From Agarivorans gilvus (GTDB taxonomy: Bacteria > Pseudomonadota > Gammaproteobacteria > Enterobacterales > Celerinatantimonadaceae), in contig NZ_CP013021.1 in NCBI RefSeq assembly GCF_001420915.1, positions 1,636,501 to 1,700,500 on the forward strand: DNA of 64,000 nt, given 5' to 3'. The translations under genes were made by a program, and so were the position numbers. Position 1 is the first letter of the stretch. Every line of letters begins with the position of its first letter. Below are positions 34,312 through 42,583 of the stretch, one piece after another. The notes beneath the pieces were generated by a model that saw nothing but the letters and a program-made list of their open reading frames with translations, was not told the DNA's origin and did no database searches.

Positions 34312-35355
34312 TTAACTCGACAAGAAGCGTTCTGGGTCAAACACTGTTTTGTTCCTTAGCATGAAGTAAACACAGCGACCAAGCTTATGCGCCAATGCCG
34401 ATAACGCCTTGGCCTTGCTCATGCGTTTTAGTAAACGTTGCAGATATCGCTTCGCTTCCTCATTTCCCCTTAGATAAAGCACTGCCGCTTCTGAAAATGC
34501 CCACTTCAAATGCGCATTACCGATTTTGTTTCCACTCGTACCATATATCTTGCCTGCTGATTCAGCTTTGCATTTTACTAACCGGCTATATGAGGCAAAC
34601 TTCTGAACGCTGGAAAATCGTTTGATGTCTCCAATTTCGTAGATAATGGTGAGGGCTAAGATGCGGCCAATACCGGGGATGGTACGGAGCAAACTGTAAT
34701 CTTGAGCGCTATGGTATTTGGCATGCTTCTCGATAAACCATTCTACTTTAGAAAGTTCTCGGGTATAGAAGTCAACGATGTTCAAATCAATATCGACGTT
34801 TCTCTGCACCGACGGATCAGCAAAGCAATTCCGCAGCTCTTTTCTAGCAAATGGGTAGCGCAGATTAAGGTTATGGGCAGGAAGGTTATATTGACTGAAG
34901 GTATTGGTGACATGAGCTTTCAAATCAGCCCCATGTCTGACAATACGAGTTCGACGGCGCAGCAAATCGCGCGTTGCTCTCATTTGCCTAGGATAGACAT
35001 AAGCAATAGGGAAGTTCCCGCCTTTAAGAAGCATGGCTATCTTATAAGAGTCGATGCGGTCATTCTTTGTTTTACCACCGTGGATAGCCTTCATGTAGAG
35101 CGCATGGCCGAGTACAAATTCAAATGCATAGTCGAGACATAAATCGCTGACCCAGTACCAACAGTGCATGCATTCGGCCCCAATAACGACTTGGTCTTGG
35201 TAAGGAGTGATGAGTTCTAAAAGAGCGTCCTTCTCAGCGGGGATCTTTTGATGTAGGACTTTCTCGCCTTTATCATTAATGATGCAAACATAAAGAACGC
35301 GAGCGTGCAGATCGATGCCACAGTAATAAGGGTGCTGTTGGGTGTAAAATCTCAT
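34312..35355 (-). CDS. IS110-family transposase
   Basis: The 347-residue protein has the IS110 layout. An N-terminal RuvC-like DEDD domain is shown by YCGIDLHARVLYVC, GAECMHCWYW and KNDRIDSYKIAMLL. The C-terminal domain has TIPGIGRILALTIIYEIGD and FASYSRLVK, with the serine-containing GTSGNKIGNAHLKWAF. These enzymes act as RNA-guided recombinases without classic inverted ends. The ATG lies inside an RNA hairpin (35351-35430) that can also pair with its ribosome site. IS903-type copy 2 is inserted 110 bases past its stop. Confidence 0.93.
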   Translation of the reverse strand: MRFYTQQHPYYCGIDLHARVLYVCIINDKGEKVLHQKIPAEKDALLELITPYQDQVVIGAECMHCWYWVSDLCLDYAFEFVLGHALYMKAIHGGKTKNDRIDSYKIAMLLKGGNFPIAYVYPRQMRATRDLLRRRTRIVRHGADLKAHVTNTFSQYNLPAHNLNLRYPFARKELRNCFADPSVQRNVDIDLNIVDFYTRELSKVEWFIEKHAKYHSAQDYSLLRTIPGIGRILALTIIYEIGDIKRFSSVQKFASYSRLVKCKAESAGKIYGTSGNKIGNAHLKWAFSEAAVLYLRGNEEAKRYLQRLLKRMSKAKALSALAHKLGRCVYFMLRNKTVFDPERFLSS

Positions 35356-35430
35356 TGAGTCTTCTCCTATTTGGTTTCGTCGCCTTCAGCTTAGTTCTTC
35401 GAACTAGGTTGAGGGAGAAGGCTCAATGAG
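35351..35430 (-). promoter_or_regulatory. hairpin sequestering IS110 transposase start
   Basis: Bases 35351-35367 and 35414-35430 are inverted copies with 16 of 17 positions paired. In the transcript, the 3' arm contains both the GGAG ribosome site and the AUG of the transposase. Read-through RNA from outside would fold and hide the start, limiting transposase synthesis, as known for other insertion sequences. Confidence 0.75.
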
Positions 35431-35515
35431 TATCAAAAAGCTCAAGCGGACGCTAAAAACGCGCCGCTTAGCTTGGCGTTGGTAACCGAGTCCCCAAAAT
35501 ATAGGGAGCAAGAAT

Positions 35516-35908
35516 TTGAATAACTCATCATTAATACAACATGCCCCATTGCCTGTAATACAGCAGACTAATGCTTTTAATGGGGTAAATGGAGGAGATG
35601 CGGAGAGTTTAGCTGCTGCAAAGCTAGTTTTGGCGACTAGATCAGAAATTAGTTGGGGATCTAGAGAAGAAGATGGAAGAAAGATCGACTTGATTTTGTC
35701 ATGCAATCACCCTTGGTATGACAATGAAAGGTTGATTGTTTTGAGTCAGGTAAAGAGTGGTCCCTCATATGGCGAAACATTAAATAAAGGCTTTAAGCTA
35801 AAGAAAAAAGCATTTGTGAACGCTCAGCGAACTACACACTCGATCTTAATGTTATGGGTTGATCGAGATTTGAATAAGCCTTTTTGGGCTTATATTCGGC
35901 CTTGTTGA
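35516..35908 (+). pseudogene. truncated DUF4365/PD-(D/E)xK nuclease-like gene
   Basis: A TTG start with AGGGAG upstream opens a frame whose content resembles DUF4365-type nuclease domains. AESLAAAKLVLATRSEISW leads to a core with GRKIDLIL and VLSQVKSG, the Asp and Gln-x-Lys positions of a PD-(D/E)xK nuclease. The native sequence stops at 35897, where IS903-type copy 3 begins, and the frame ends a few codons inside the element. No continuation is found beyond the element. It is probably a remnant of a defence gene. Confidence 0.6.
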
Positions 35909-36951
35909 TCAATTCAGTGCAACGAACGCAGTAACCTCAAGGCGTTTTCCTCTTTATTCAGCTAGCTGACGAACAGGCATACCTAGCCTGCTCATTTTGT
36001 TCAACGCGCACACTCCGGCCATGATTTCGCCGACTTGGGCGTTGTAACAACGTAGACTCAACTTGTCGCTAAGCAGTTGTTTGAAACGATACATCGCCGT
36101 CTCCGATAGTGAACGAAGATGGTAAGCATTGTCCCGTTTCCAGTTTTCCAACTCACCTTGCTTCAAGGCTTTTACTGCAACGTTCCGTGGGTGACCCGCT
36201 TCCCACATACCTGCATTCTTGCGTGGAGGGATTAGTGCAACAGCCTTCTTACGTTGTACTTCTTGATAGCTCTGCCGTGTGTCATAGGCACCATCAGCGC
36301 TTACTGCTTTCACTTTGCGCCGCAGCGGTCTCAACAAGGTGGGTAACACTTCACTATCGTGAACCCAGTCCATCGAGACCTCAGCACTCACTATCTGATG
36401 GCTCTGGGCATCTACTGCCATATGCAGTTTTCGCCAGACTCGACGCTTTTCAGCGCCGTGTTTACGCACCTTCCACTCTCCTTCGCCAAACACCTTAAGA
36501 CCTGTAGCATCGATAACGAGGTGAGCCGCTTGACCTTGGCTAGGTAGGCGATAGTTGACTTCAACAGTCTTTGCTCGCTTGCTTATACAACTGTAATCGG
36601 GAGATTTTAAGTCGACCTTGAGCAGGCGAAACAATGAGTTGATGAAGCCTTCAAGAGCACGCAGTGGTAACTTAAATACGCCTTTAATCATCAGCGCAGT
36701 TGCGATAGCGGTGTCACTGTAAGTTTGGCTGCGCCCTCGACGACCACTGCGCTCAGTGTTATTCCATAGTTCTATGGCTTTCTCATCCATCCAGAAGGTC
36801 AATGAGCCGCGTTGCTTCAGTGCACTGTTGTACTGCTTCCAGTTGGTGATGTTGCCTTTCGCTTTACCCATATTTGGTGACCCGACAGATATAGATACAG
36901 ATCAGATCCGCGACTGCTGAGTTAGTTCAATCTGATTTAGGAAACAACGCC
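35898..36951 (-). mobile_element. IS5-family (IS903-type) element, copy 3
   Basis: The element is 1054 bp with the same ends. Flanking 9-mers CTTATATTC and GTTTTGCAG differ, and unrelated truncated genes abut each end, so an adjacent deletion or recombination removed the original duplication. Confidence 0.93.
35954..36871 (-). CDS. IS5-family (IS903-type) transposase, copy 3
   Basis: This is an intact 305-residue DDE transposase with the same catalytic motifs as copy 2: VIDATGLKVFG, SADGAYDTR and the Glu of SETAMYRFK. It differs from copies 1 and 2 at a handful of residues (for example Gln for Leu at position 13 and Val for Ala near the C-terminus). It lies in the same orientation as copy 2, so the 1.7-kb segment between them could be lost by recombination. 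Confidence 0.95.
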   Translation of the reverse strand: MGKAKGNITNWKQYNSALKQRGSLTFWMDEKAIELWNNTERSGRRGRSQTYSDTAIATALMIKGVFKLPLRALEGFINSLFRLLKVDLKSPDYSCISKRAKTVEVNYRLPSQGQAAHLVIDATGLKVFGEGEWKVRKHGAEKRRVWRKLHMAVDAQSHQIVSAEVSMDWVHDSEVLPTLLRPLRRKVKAVSADGAYDTRQSYQEVQRKKAVALIPPRKNAGMWEAGHPRNVAVKALKQGELENWKRDNAYHLRSLSETAMYRFKQLLSDKLSLRCYNAQVGEIMAGVCALNKMSRLGMPVRQLAE

Positions 36952-36953
36952 GT

Positions 36954-37283
36954 TTTGCAGCGAAAAACCTCGCTTTAAACGAAGGCTGGAAAACCCTCAG
37001 CGCGCCCAGCCCATTTACCACCGAGCGGCTGTTAGTGGGCCAGTTTTCAGTAGCTGCGCCGCTGCTAGCCACTCTCATCAAACAGCTTCAGCCAAAGGCA
37101 CTGCTTAAGAAAAGTGCCAAAGTATTAATTCATCCCATGGCGATGGTAGAAGGTGGATTATCGGAAGTGGAACAGCGGATTTTCAAAGAATTGGCCTTGA
37201 GTTCAGGCGCCCATAAGGTGGTGGTGCATGTAGGCAAAGAGTTGAGTGATGAAGAAGCTAGAGCCTTACTGAAAAGCTCTTAA
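36954..37283 (+). pseudogene. 3' fragment of an MreB-like gene cut by IS copy 3
   Basis: An open frame runs from the IS edge to the stop at 37283 and encodes about 109 residues. RLLVGQFSVAAPLLATLIKQ is followed by KVLIHPMAMVEGGLSEVEQR and FKELALSSGAHKVVVHVG. This resembles the HP-x-E-x-(L/I)-(T/S)-EVE-R stretch of MreB-type actin homologues. The 5' part is missing and the element occupies its place. A downstream GTG at 37035 could start translation but has no clear ribosome site. The family call is moderate; truncation is clear. Confidence 0.5.
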
Positions 37284-37391
37284 ATAGCAGAATAGCCGAT
37301 GCTACAAAGTTAGCTAATAATGGGAAGAGCGACTCAATCCAATGGCAAGAATGAAACCCAAGCGCAAAAGCCTACGAGTCTTTAATTCAGT

Positions 37392-37496
37392 TTAAAGCGC
37401 CCCTTCAGCATGGCGCTTAGCAATGTCTTTAAACAGCTCTAGCATGCCTTGGTTAAACAAAAAATCATCACTCATCCCAAAGCTTTGGCAAACCAT
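37392..37496 (-). pseudogene. remnant of an immunity-like gene
   Basis: A 34-codon minus-strand frame ends SDDFLFNQGMLELFKDIA plus nine residues. It matches the C-terminus of the protein encoded at 27666-28175 (TDEMLFDNGLLEELKVIA) in length, spacing and stop position. No upstream part remains. It sits directly before the second toxin-like gene, suggesting that an immunity gene of the same family once stood here. Confidence 0.55.
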
Positions 37497-37659
37497 TTAC
37501 AGTAGTGTTAAACATATTTAGACATCTATGTTGACTAACTTATTACTAGCCTGATAGCATCCCCTCACTATTGACTTTGGAGTCAATATTAAACAGCCAA
37601 ACAGACAGGGAGTCGCATGTCTAGGACAGTTCAAACTAAGGACGGTTTAGGGGATAAGA

Positions 37660-39627
37660 ATGTATTTAAACACTAACCCTATCGAGCAATCTGTATTCAA
37701 TCAAACACTGTTAGTGGATGTTTTTGGCCAGTCTTTCATATTTCTACCCAGACAACTAAATCATTCGCCGAATCTAGGTGAGTTGGTAACCCAACGGATA
37801 GATATTCATTGGGCACAATCCTTACTGAAAAACCACAGTCGCACTTGGGGGCATCAATTCGACTTAAACAAGCTGTACTTTCAGCTGTCTGGCGATTGCA
37901 TGACTCACCACAAGAGTGAACAACAAAAAATCGCTTGGCTAAGCAATGCGATGGTTAGCGGTGAAATAAAAGTACTAAAAGGCAATAATTTTGCGCCTAT
38001 GCCACCAACAAGCGCTACGGGTGCTATTCCCATTGCTGCCACTTCTGCATCGCAAGCGTCTAAGGCACAAACGGCCCCAAGAAGTGAAGAGACTTCACTT
38101 GGTCGTGGAGGATACACAGATGGCGTCCCCGCTGCCATATATGCTGAAGACTCACTCTGTACTGCACCAAATACCGAGCCATACCCTAATTTAGCAAGCG
38201 CAGGCCTTAATCCTCAAACAGTGGCAGATATCACACCAGAATGCCACCGAACAGCCTTTAGTATTAGTTGCGGACACTCTAAGAGAGGCTACGAATTTGA
38301 TGTTCTTAAACCCCAAGCAGATAACCCTAAAATGCGGTTTGCGGTGGTAGGTAAAGACAGCATCACTGTGAAACAACAAGGTTCCTGTGCTAATGGCAGC
38401 TCAATATGTCCAAGCATCAATGTCACCGGTCCTGATATAGCCGTTACCAAGAAAGCGAGCAATTTTAAATTTTCGGTAAACGCACCATCCAGCAGTGGGC
38501 GAAACGTTGCTAACTTAAAGGACTTTATTGGCTCTATAAGCAACGGGTATGACTCTTATCAAAGCTATCAACTCAAAGCGCAAGGTTGTAGCTCTGGACA
38601 ATCTTCAGCAGAGGTGCACGCTTATGATCCTTATCAATGGGATGGACGCTTAACACTAGGCTATGTAAACAAGTGGGAAGTCACCTCGTCCTTAAAAGGA
38701 AAAATGGGCGCATCTGAATGGTCACTAGAAACCGCCTCAGCTAACAATAGTTTTTCAAATTTTTTAAACCAACTAAACAGCATTATCCAACAAGTTAAAT
38801 CTCTGGTTGGGCAAGCCGAAAACGGTCATGGCTATGAAATATTTAAATCAGGCTTTAGCGCTCCTAAATTAAGCATTGGTGGAGGGCTCAAGCTCGCTGA
38901 ACGGGAGGCCAGCCCCGATGTAGGCTTACAAGGCAATTTAGACCTGAAATTTGAACCCCTAATTGGCTTTAGCTTTAGCTGTGATGTAATTACCGCCGTT
39001 ATTAAAAGAGTATTTCCAGGCAAGCTGGCCGACCCCATTCTAGAAGCGAGAAAAGCCACTAAAGAGGGAGTAAAACTCGGCAACGGCAAAGTGAAAGCCA
39101 GCGCTAATGTAGAGATAGAGCTAAGCATGGATGGGCGAGTAGACTCTCTACTGGGTTGGGAATTTAAACCCGATGGCCGTTGCTTACCTACTCAGGGCGC
39201 AGATGCAAGCAAAGTTGAGGCGGGTATAGGCATTAGCCTAAAAGCGGTAACCGACGCAAAGGTAGAAGTATTTATTATTAGCGTACAAATTGGCAGTGAA
39301 ATAAAAGCAGAAGGCGCCGAAGGAGCGCAAGGCGTTGGCCTGTTATTTTCCGCTTATGCTACTGAAATCAACAACCAACCCTCTATGGCAGGTAAAGCGG
39401 TATTTAGCGGCATGAAGTTGGTTTATAGCTATCACGCTAAAGTGATGGTTGAAGAAGCTAGTAGTAAAGGCAAAGCAAATAGTAGCAGGAGGCGCAACGG
39501 TATTATAAGTCGAGGGCTTTCATCAGAGAAGAAAGTTAGTGGTGAGAAGGTATTGCTAGAGCCGATTACTATTTTCGATACAGGCAGGTCAAAACAAGGA
39601 GCGACATTAGATAATGTTCATCTTTAA
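37660..39627 (+). CDS. second toxin-like effector with the shared N-terminal module
   Basis: In this 655-residue protein, residues 13-151 match the N-terminal module of the protein encoded at 28186-30405 (LVDVFGQSFIFLP, KLYFQLSGDCM, HKSEQQKIAWLSN, SLGRGG). The rest is quite different: a Cys-bearing beta-rich region (170-330), then alternating polar and glycine-rich strands with ITAVIKRVFPGKLADP and KASANVEIELSMDG, ending with Lys/Ser-rich sequence. No catalytic motif is recognised. GGGGAT precedes the ATG. The stop overlaps a secreted-protein gene by 14 bases. A polymorphic effector is inferred from the shared module and context. Confidence 0.65.
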   Translation: MYLNTNPIEQSVFNQTLLVDVFGQSFIFLPRQLNHSPNLGELVTQRIDIHWAQSLLKNHSRTWGHQFDLNKLYFQLSGDCMTHHKSEQQKIAWLSNAMVSGEIKVLKGNNFAPMPPTSATGAIPIAATSASQASKAQTAPRSEETSLGRGGYTDGVPAAIYAEDSLCTAPNTEPYPNLASAGLNPQTVADITPECHRTAFSISCGHSKRGYEFDVLKPQADNPKMRFAVVGKDSITVKQQGSCANGSSICPSINVTGPDIAVTKKASNFKFSVNAPSSSGRNVANLKDFIGSISNGYDSYQSYQLKAQGCSSGQSSAEVHAYDPYQWDGRLTLGYVNKWEVTSSLKGKMGASEWSLETASANNSFSNFLNQLNSIIQQVKSLVGQAENGHGYEIFKSGFSAPKLSIGGGLKLAEREASPDVGLQGNLDLKFEPLIGFSFSCDVITAVIKRVFPGKLADPILEARKATKEGVKLGNGKVKASANVEIELSMDGRVDSLLGWEFKPDGRCLPTQGADASKVEAGIGISLKAVTDAKVEVFIISVQIGSEIKAEGAEGAQGVGLLFSAYATEINNQPSMAGKAVFSGMKLVYSYHAKVMVEEASSKGKANSSRRRNGIISRGLSSEKKVSGEKVLLEPITIFDTGRSKQGATLDNVHL

Positions 39628-40630
39628 GAAACGAAAAACTTTTGCCGTAACTATCACGTTATTTATTTTGGTCTTTTTGAGGGCTGTAGTTTTAGGAGAA
39701 GAGAGTGTGTTACAAAACAAACCTGTTTTTAAACTTGAGCTGAGTGCTTATGGCCTCGCATATTATGTCGATGTAAATGGAGCAACTTCCATTCGGGAAT
39801 ACAATCCTGCTAATCAAGTCACCGTAGATCTTCCTGTTAACCAGTGGATGCATCCCGAACAAAGTGAATTTAAATTTTTAATTTTGCCGCCAGAGCGAGG
39901 CGGTGAGTTTTTACCCGGCGCATTCATAAAAGTCGCTTTATTGATCGAAGATGAAGATAACTCGGAGGTGCGTTATCGCTTGCCTCTACTGATGTTTGAT
40001 AGCAAACAACTGCAAGCTAATACTGAAATGGCAGAAAGCCTAGCGGCAGGCCAATACCGTTTAACCGATAATAACCAAGTAGTAGCAGGCAATGGTGATA
40101 TCTACCTAGATGAAATAAACAAGATAGTCGAAACAGAATATGAAGGCGCCTTAACCTATAAGCGCCAAGTCACCATACCCAACAGCCTACCTTTATGGGC
40201 GTTTTTTAATAGTGATACCCTACCTGATTACTATGCTATGAACGATGAGGATTATGACGCCGTAGTAAATGATTTATTTGTCGAATATAAAAAAGTACAA
40301 GACGCACTGGCAGCCAATGATATCGACTCCATCATGCCAATGTTTGCTGAGCGTAATCGTGAGGGGGATGCTGCCTTTTATTACGAAGATGGCGGTTTAG
40401 AGAAAATGCTCAATGAAAGTATGCATGAAAAAATAAATAGTTCTGATTGGGCGCTAAGCACGACTCAGCCTAATGAGGTTGGCATTACACTAGAGAGTAA
40501 TCAGAAACTGGTAAGTTTAACGCTTGATGAAGATAGCAATGCCATTGGCTTTGTTAATTCAAACGGCACTTACAGTAGCTACCCCATGATGTTCCGCCGC
40601 GAAAACGGTAAATGGATTTTAACCCGTTAA
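39614..40630 (+). CDS. exported protein overlapping toxin-like gene, candidate periplasmic immunity
   Basis: The 338-residue protein has an N-terminal signal or anchor helix (KTFAVTITLFILVFLRAVVL). The large exported domain has no recognised family. It appears beta-rich in the first half and helical near DLFVEYKKVQDALAANDID, ending FRRENGKWILTR, which resembles the last strand of NTF2-like or stress-associated periplasmic domains. The gene starts inside the end of the toxin-like gene, so the two are co-translated. Periplasmic location and overlap suggest protection against that effector, but this is inference. Confidence 0.6.
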   Translation: MFIFKKRKTFAVTITLFILVFLRAVVLGEESVLQNKPVFKLELSAYGLAYYVDVNGATSIREYNPANQVTVDLPVNQWMHPEQSEFKFLILPPERGGEFLPGAFIKVALLIEDEDNSEVRYRLPLLMFDSKQLQANTEMAESLAAGQYRLTDNNQVVAGNGDIYLDEINKIVETEYEGALTYKRQVTIPNSLPLWAFFNSDTLPDYYAMNDEDYDAVVNDLFVEYKKVQDALAANDIDSIMPMFAERNREGDAAFYYEDGGLEKMLNESMHEKINSSDWALSTTQPNEVGITLESNQKLVSLTLDEDSNAIGFVNSNGTYSSYPMMFRRENGKWILTR

Positions 40631-40639
40631 TTAAACTAA

Positions 40640-40659
40640 AGCGCTTAAGTTTAAGCGCT
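40640..40659. terminator. palindromic hairpin
   Basis: The 9-bp stem AGCGCTTAA/TTAAGCGCT with a two-base loop lies just after the exported-protein stop. There is no T-run, so it is a weak terminator or processing site. Confidence 0.4.
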
Positions 40660-40671
40660 CTGCTCTAAAGA

Positions 40672-41721
40672 GTGGAGCGCTTACTAGACGAATTAATCAT
40701 GACATTAAAACTAAGCTTAATCATAGGGCTAGCAATCACCTGCATAGGCCTACAAGCACTTATAAACCACATTTATCAGATCCGTATATTCAAGCTGCTC
40801 GTTAGCTGGCTTTCTCATACCTTTGAGCTAGATCGCGGCTTGGTGTTTGGTATAAACCTTTGCCTAATACTTACTGCAATTTGTTTAGTGTTTGGGCTTA
40901 GTCGTTTTGTTCAAGATGGATATAACAAAATAACACAAAAACCCATGGAGCTTATCTATTTAGGGCATCACTCTGAGATTGCTCAAACTTTTGTAAATCC
41001 AAAAACAGGAGAGTATTTCAAATCACTTAGTAATTACGAACCGCCAAATCTAAGTTTTACCAGCCTAGGGAAAATAAAACTTCACGTAAAAACTTTTTCA
41101 CAAGACTACTCTGATTCACTGCAAACCTTGTCGCTGCCAAATCTATTCTTTAGAGGCTTGTTTTATGTCTGGTTGCTCACTGTATTTTTGGCTTTTTTTC
41201 ATAGTGCCGCTGTTAACGCGATAACCTTAGATTTTCCTGCACACCCGCTCGCCAACAAAAAATATTTGGATGCTCTAGACTATGTATTAGCGCCTTTTTC
41301 ACTTAACCGCTACCATGCCTTGATTGTGGTATTTGGAACGCTATTTGTTCTTCTCCCCGCAGAGGAGCTATACAACAAATGGCAAAGTAAGCAGGAGGCC
41401 CGTTACGCCTTCCAATTGCCAACAAAGATTAAACCAAATCAACTTGTAAACGGAGAGTTGGTTTATGCAAGTGCTATATATAGGCGTAATCATAATGACG
41501 ATCAAAAAGTCCTCCATATAGATACTGGAGTAAGAATAGTAATCGTTAAGTTCAATAAACTATACCCTTATCCAGTTTATGTTTCGCTGAAATATCATGA
41601 GTATGCCCACCCCCAAGTGACGCTAAGCGAACTAAAGCGTAAAGCAGCAGCTAATGAAAATATTCAACTAAAAATACAGCCAGACTATAGCTTAGCTTTA
41701 GTTGACGAGGATTTTTCCTAA
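40672..41721 (+). CDS. uncharacterised four-helix membrane protein of the toxin cluster
   Basis: The protein of up to 349 residues has two hydrophobic segments near the N-terminus (about 13-33 and 58-78), two more around 163-183 and 213-233, and a soluble C-terminal domain of about 110 residues. No family is recognised. The first start is GTG 40672; ATG 40699, nine codons later, is equally plausible. It follows the exported protein gene by 41 bases and probably belongs to the same transcription unit. A role in immunity or effector handling is only suggested by position. Confidence 0.6.
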   Translation: MERLLDELIMTLKLSLIIGLAITCIGLQALINHIYQIRIFKLLVSWLSHTFELDRGLVFGINLCLILTAICLVFGLSRFVQDGYNKITQKPMELIYLGHHSEIAQTFVNPKTGEYFKSLSNYEPPNLSFTSLGKIKLHVKTFSQDYSDSLQTLSLPNLFFRGLFYVWLLTVFLAFFHSAAVNAITLDFPAHPLANKKYLDALDYVLAPFSLNRYHALIVVFGTLFVLLPAEELYNKWQSKQEARYAFQLPTKIKPNQLVNGELVYASAIYRRNHNDDQKVLHIDTGVRIVIVKFNKLYPYPVYVSLKYHEYAHPQVTLSELKRKAAANENIQLKIQPDYSLALVDEDFS

Positions 41722-41893
41722 TCTGTATTCCTGCAATACGCAAGGTTAGTGTACTTTTCCCATAATGCGGCCTGACTATTGCGATTTAACGAGCATGTTT
41801 GACACTATCAGTTACATCGCATGGTCCAGCTCCATCCACGAACAAATGTCTATCAAGCTAAAACCGCTATTCATTACCGAGGCTCAAGCGATA

Positions 41894-41921
41894 ACAAAGA
41901 CGTGTAGCTACACGTCTTTGT
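41894..41921. terminator. 28-bp perfect palindrome, bidirectional terminator
   Basis: A perfect palindrome with arms ending AAAGACGTGTAG lies between convergent genes. The arms begin with ACAAAG and end with CTTTGT, so a hairpin with U-rich flank forms in either direction. Confidence 0.65.
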
Positions 41922-41947
41922 AGTACTCTCTTGTTCTAGCTAGCGAC

Positions 41948-42067
41948 CTAGCCAAACACATAGCCCAGTATAAATACGGCTATTACAAATATGCCGATGT
42001 ACTTGGCGCCTTTGGCCAGCTCTTTCTTATCTCCACTCCCGCTTGGCGGGCGACTGCAACACCCCAT
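41948..42067 (-). CDS. 39-residue membrane protein in copper cluster
   Basis: A short gene with a good AAGGAG site encodes MGCCSRPPSGSGDKKELAKG, then a single hydrophobic helix (YIGIFVIAVFILGYVFG). The CysCys pair at the N-terminus could bind metal on the cytoplasmic side. It lies 53 bases downstream of the DUF411 gene and is probably the last member of that operon. I do not recognise the family. The strong ribosome site, clean TM helix and context support a real gene. Confidence 0.6.
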   Translation of the reverse strand: MGCCSRPPSGSGDKKELAKGAKYIGIFVIAVFILGYVFG

Positions 42068-42120
42068 AGTGTTATCTCCTTGCTGAATTGAACTCTGTTT
42101 CGCCAGTAAGATTGGCGGCC

Positions 42121-42561
42121 TTAATAGCCTTGATACAAACTGATTTTGCCTTGCTTATCAAAGGCCACCACATTGAAGTCGCGGTAAGCCTCACCCTTTC
42201 TGGCCATGCCCGGTGAAAAACGCGGCATACCCGGTGCAGCGATACCTGAAACATCTTTAGGACGCTCGCTGAGCAAACGTTCAATATCGGCTACCGGAAC
42301 ATGGCCTTCAATCATGTAGCCGTCGATCACCGCGGTATGGCAAGAAGCCAGTTGTGGCGGCATGGCAAAAGAAGCTTTAATTGGGCTCCAATCATTTTGC
42401 AGATGCACATTTACCTGATAGCCCTGCTGCTCCATAATTGCTGCCCACTCCCCACAGCAGCCACAAGAAGGGGATTTATACAGTTCCACCGCTGGTTTAG
42501 CGATGGCATTTAAACTAAACATGGCTACCGAAAATAGCAGTGTTTTAACTAATTTATTCAT
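42121..42561 (-). CDS. DUF411 periplasmic copper protein (CopG-like)
   Basis: The 146-residue protein has a signal peptide (LLFSVAMFSLNAIA) and the DUF411 motifs. SPSCGCCGEWAAIM has the CxCC cluster. LASCHTAVIDGYMIEGHVPV holds a further Cys-His and the EGHVP turn, and PGMPRFSPGM follows. CopG-type members carry a Cys-bridged copper cluster and act in periplasmic copper detoxification. A GGAGG site precedes the ATG. It is in one unit with the cytochrome c gene upstream and the 39-residue membrane protein gene downstream. Confidence 0.9.
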   Translation of the reverse strand: MNKLVKTLLFSVAMFSLNAIAKPAVELYKSPSCGCCGEWAAIMEQQGYQVNVHLQNDWSPIKASFAMPPQLASCHTAVIDGYMIEGHVPVADIERLLSERPKDVSGIAAPGMPRFSPGMARKGEAYRDFNVVAFDKQGKISLYQGY

Positions 42562-42583
42562 TTCTTTGCCTCCAGTTAGACTC

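Larger units (their letters stand above)
34212..35515 (-). mobile_element. IS110-family element, ends undefined
   Basis: The element includes the transposase gene, about 160 bases of 5' leader and at least 100 bases of 3' non-coding sequence before IS903-type copy 2. IS110 elements lack terminal inverted repeats and target duplications, so the limits given are estimates. The 3' part may continue beyond copy 2 into 32790-33148. Confidence 0.5.

Noticed and set aside
41765..41923. 52-codon frame between the toxin and copper clusters
   Set aside because: No ribosome site, and its end lies within the 28-bp terminator palindrome.
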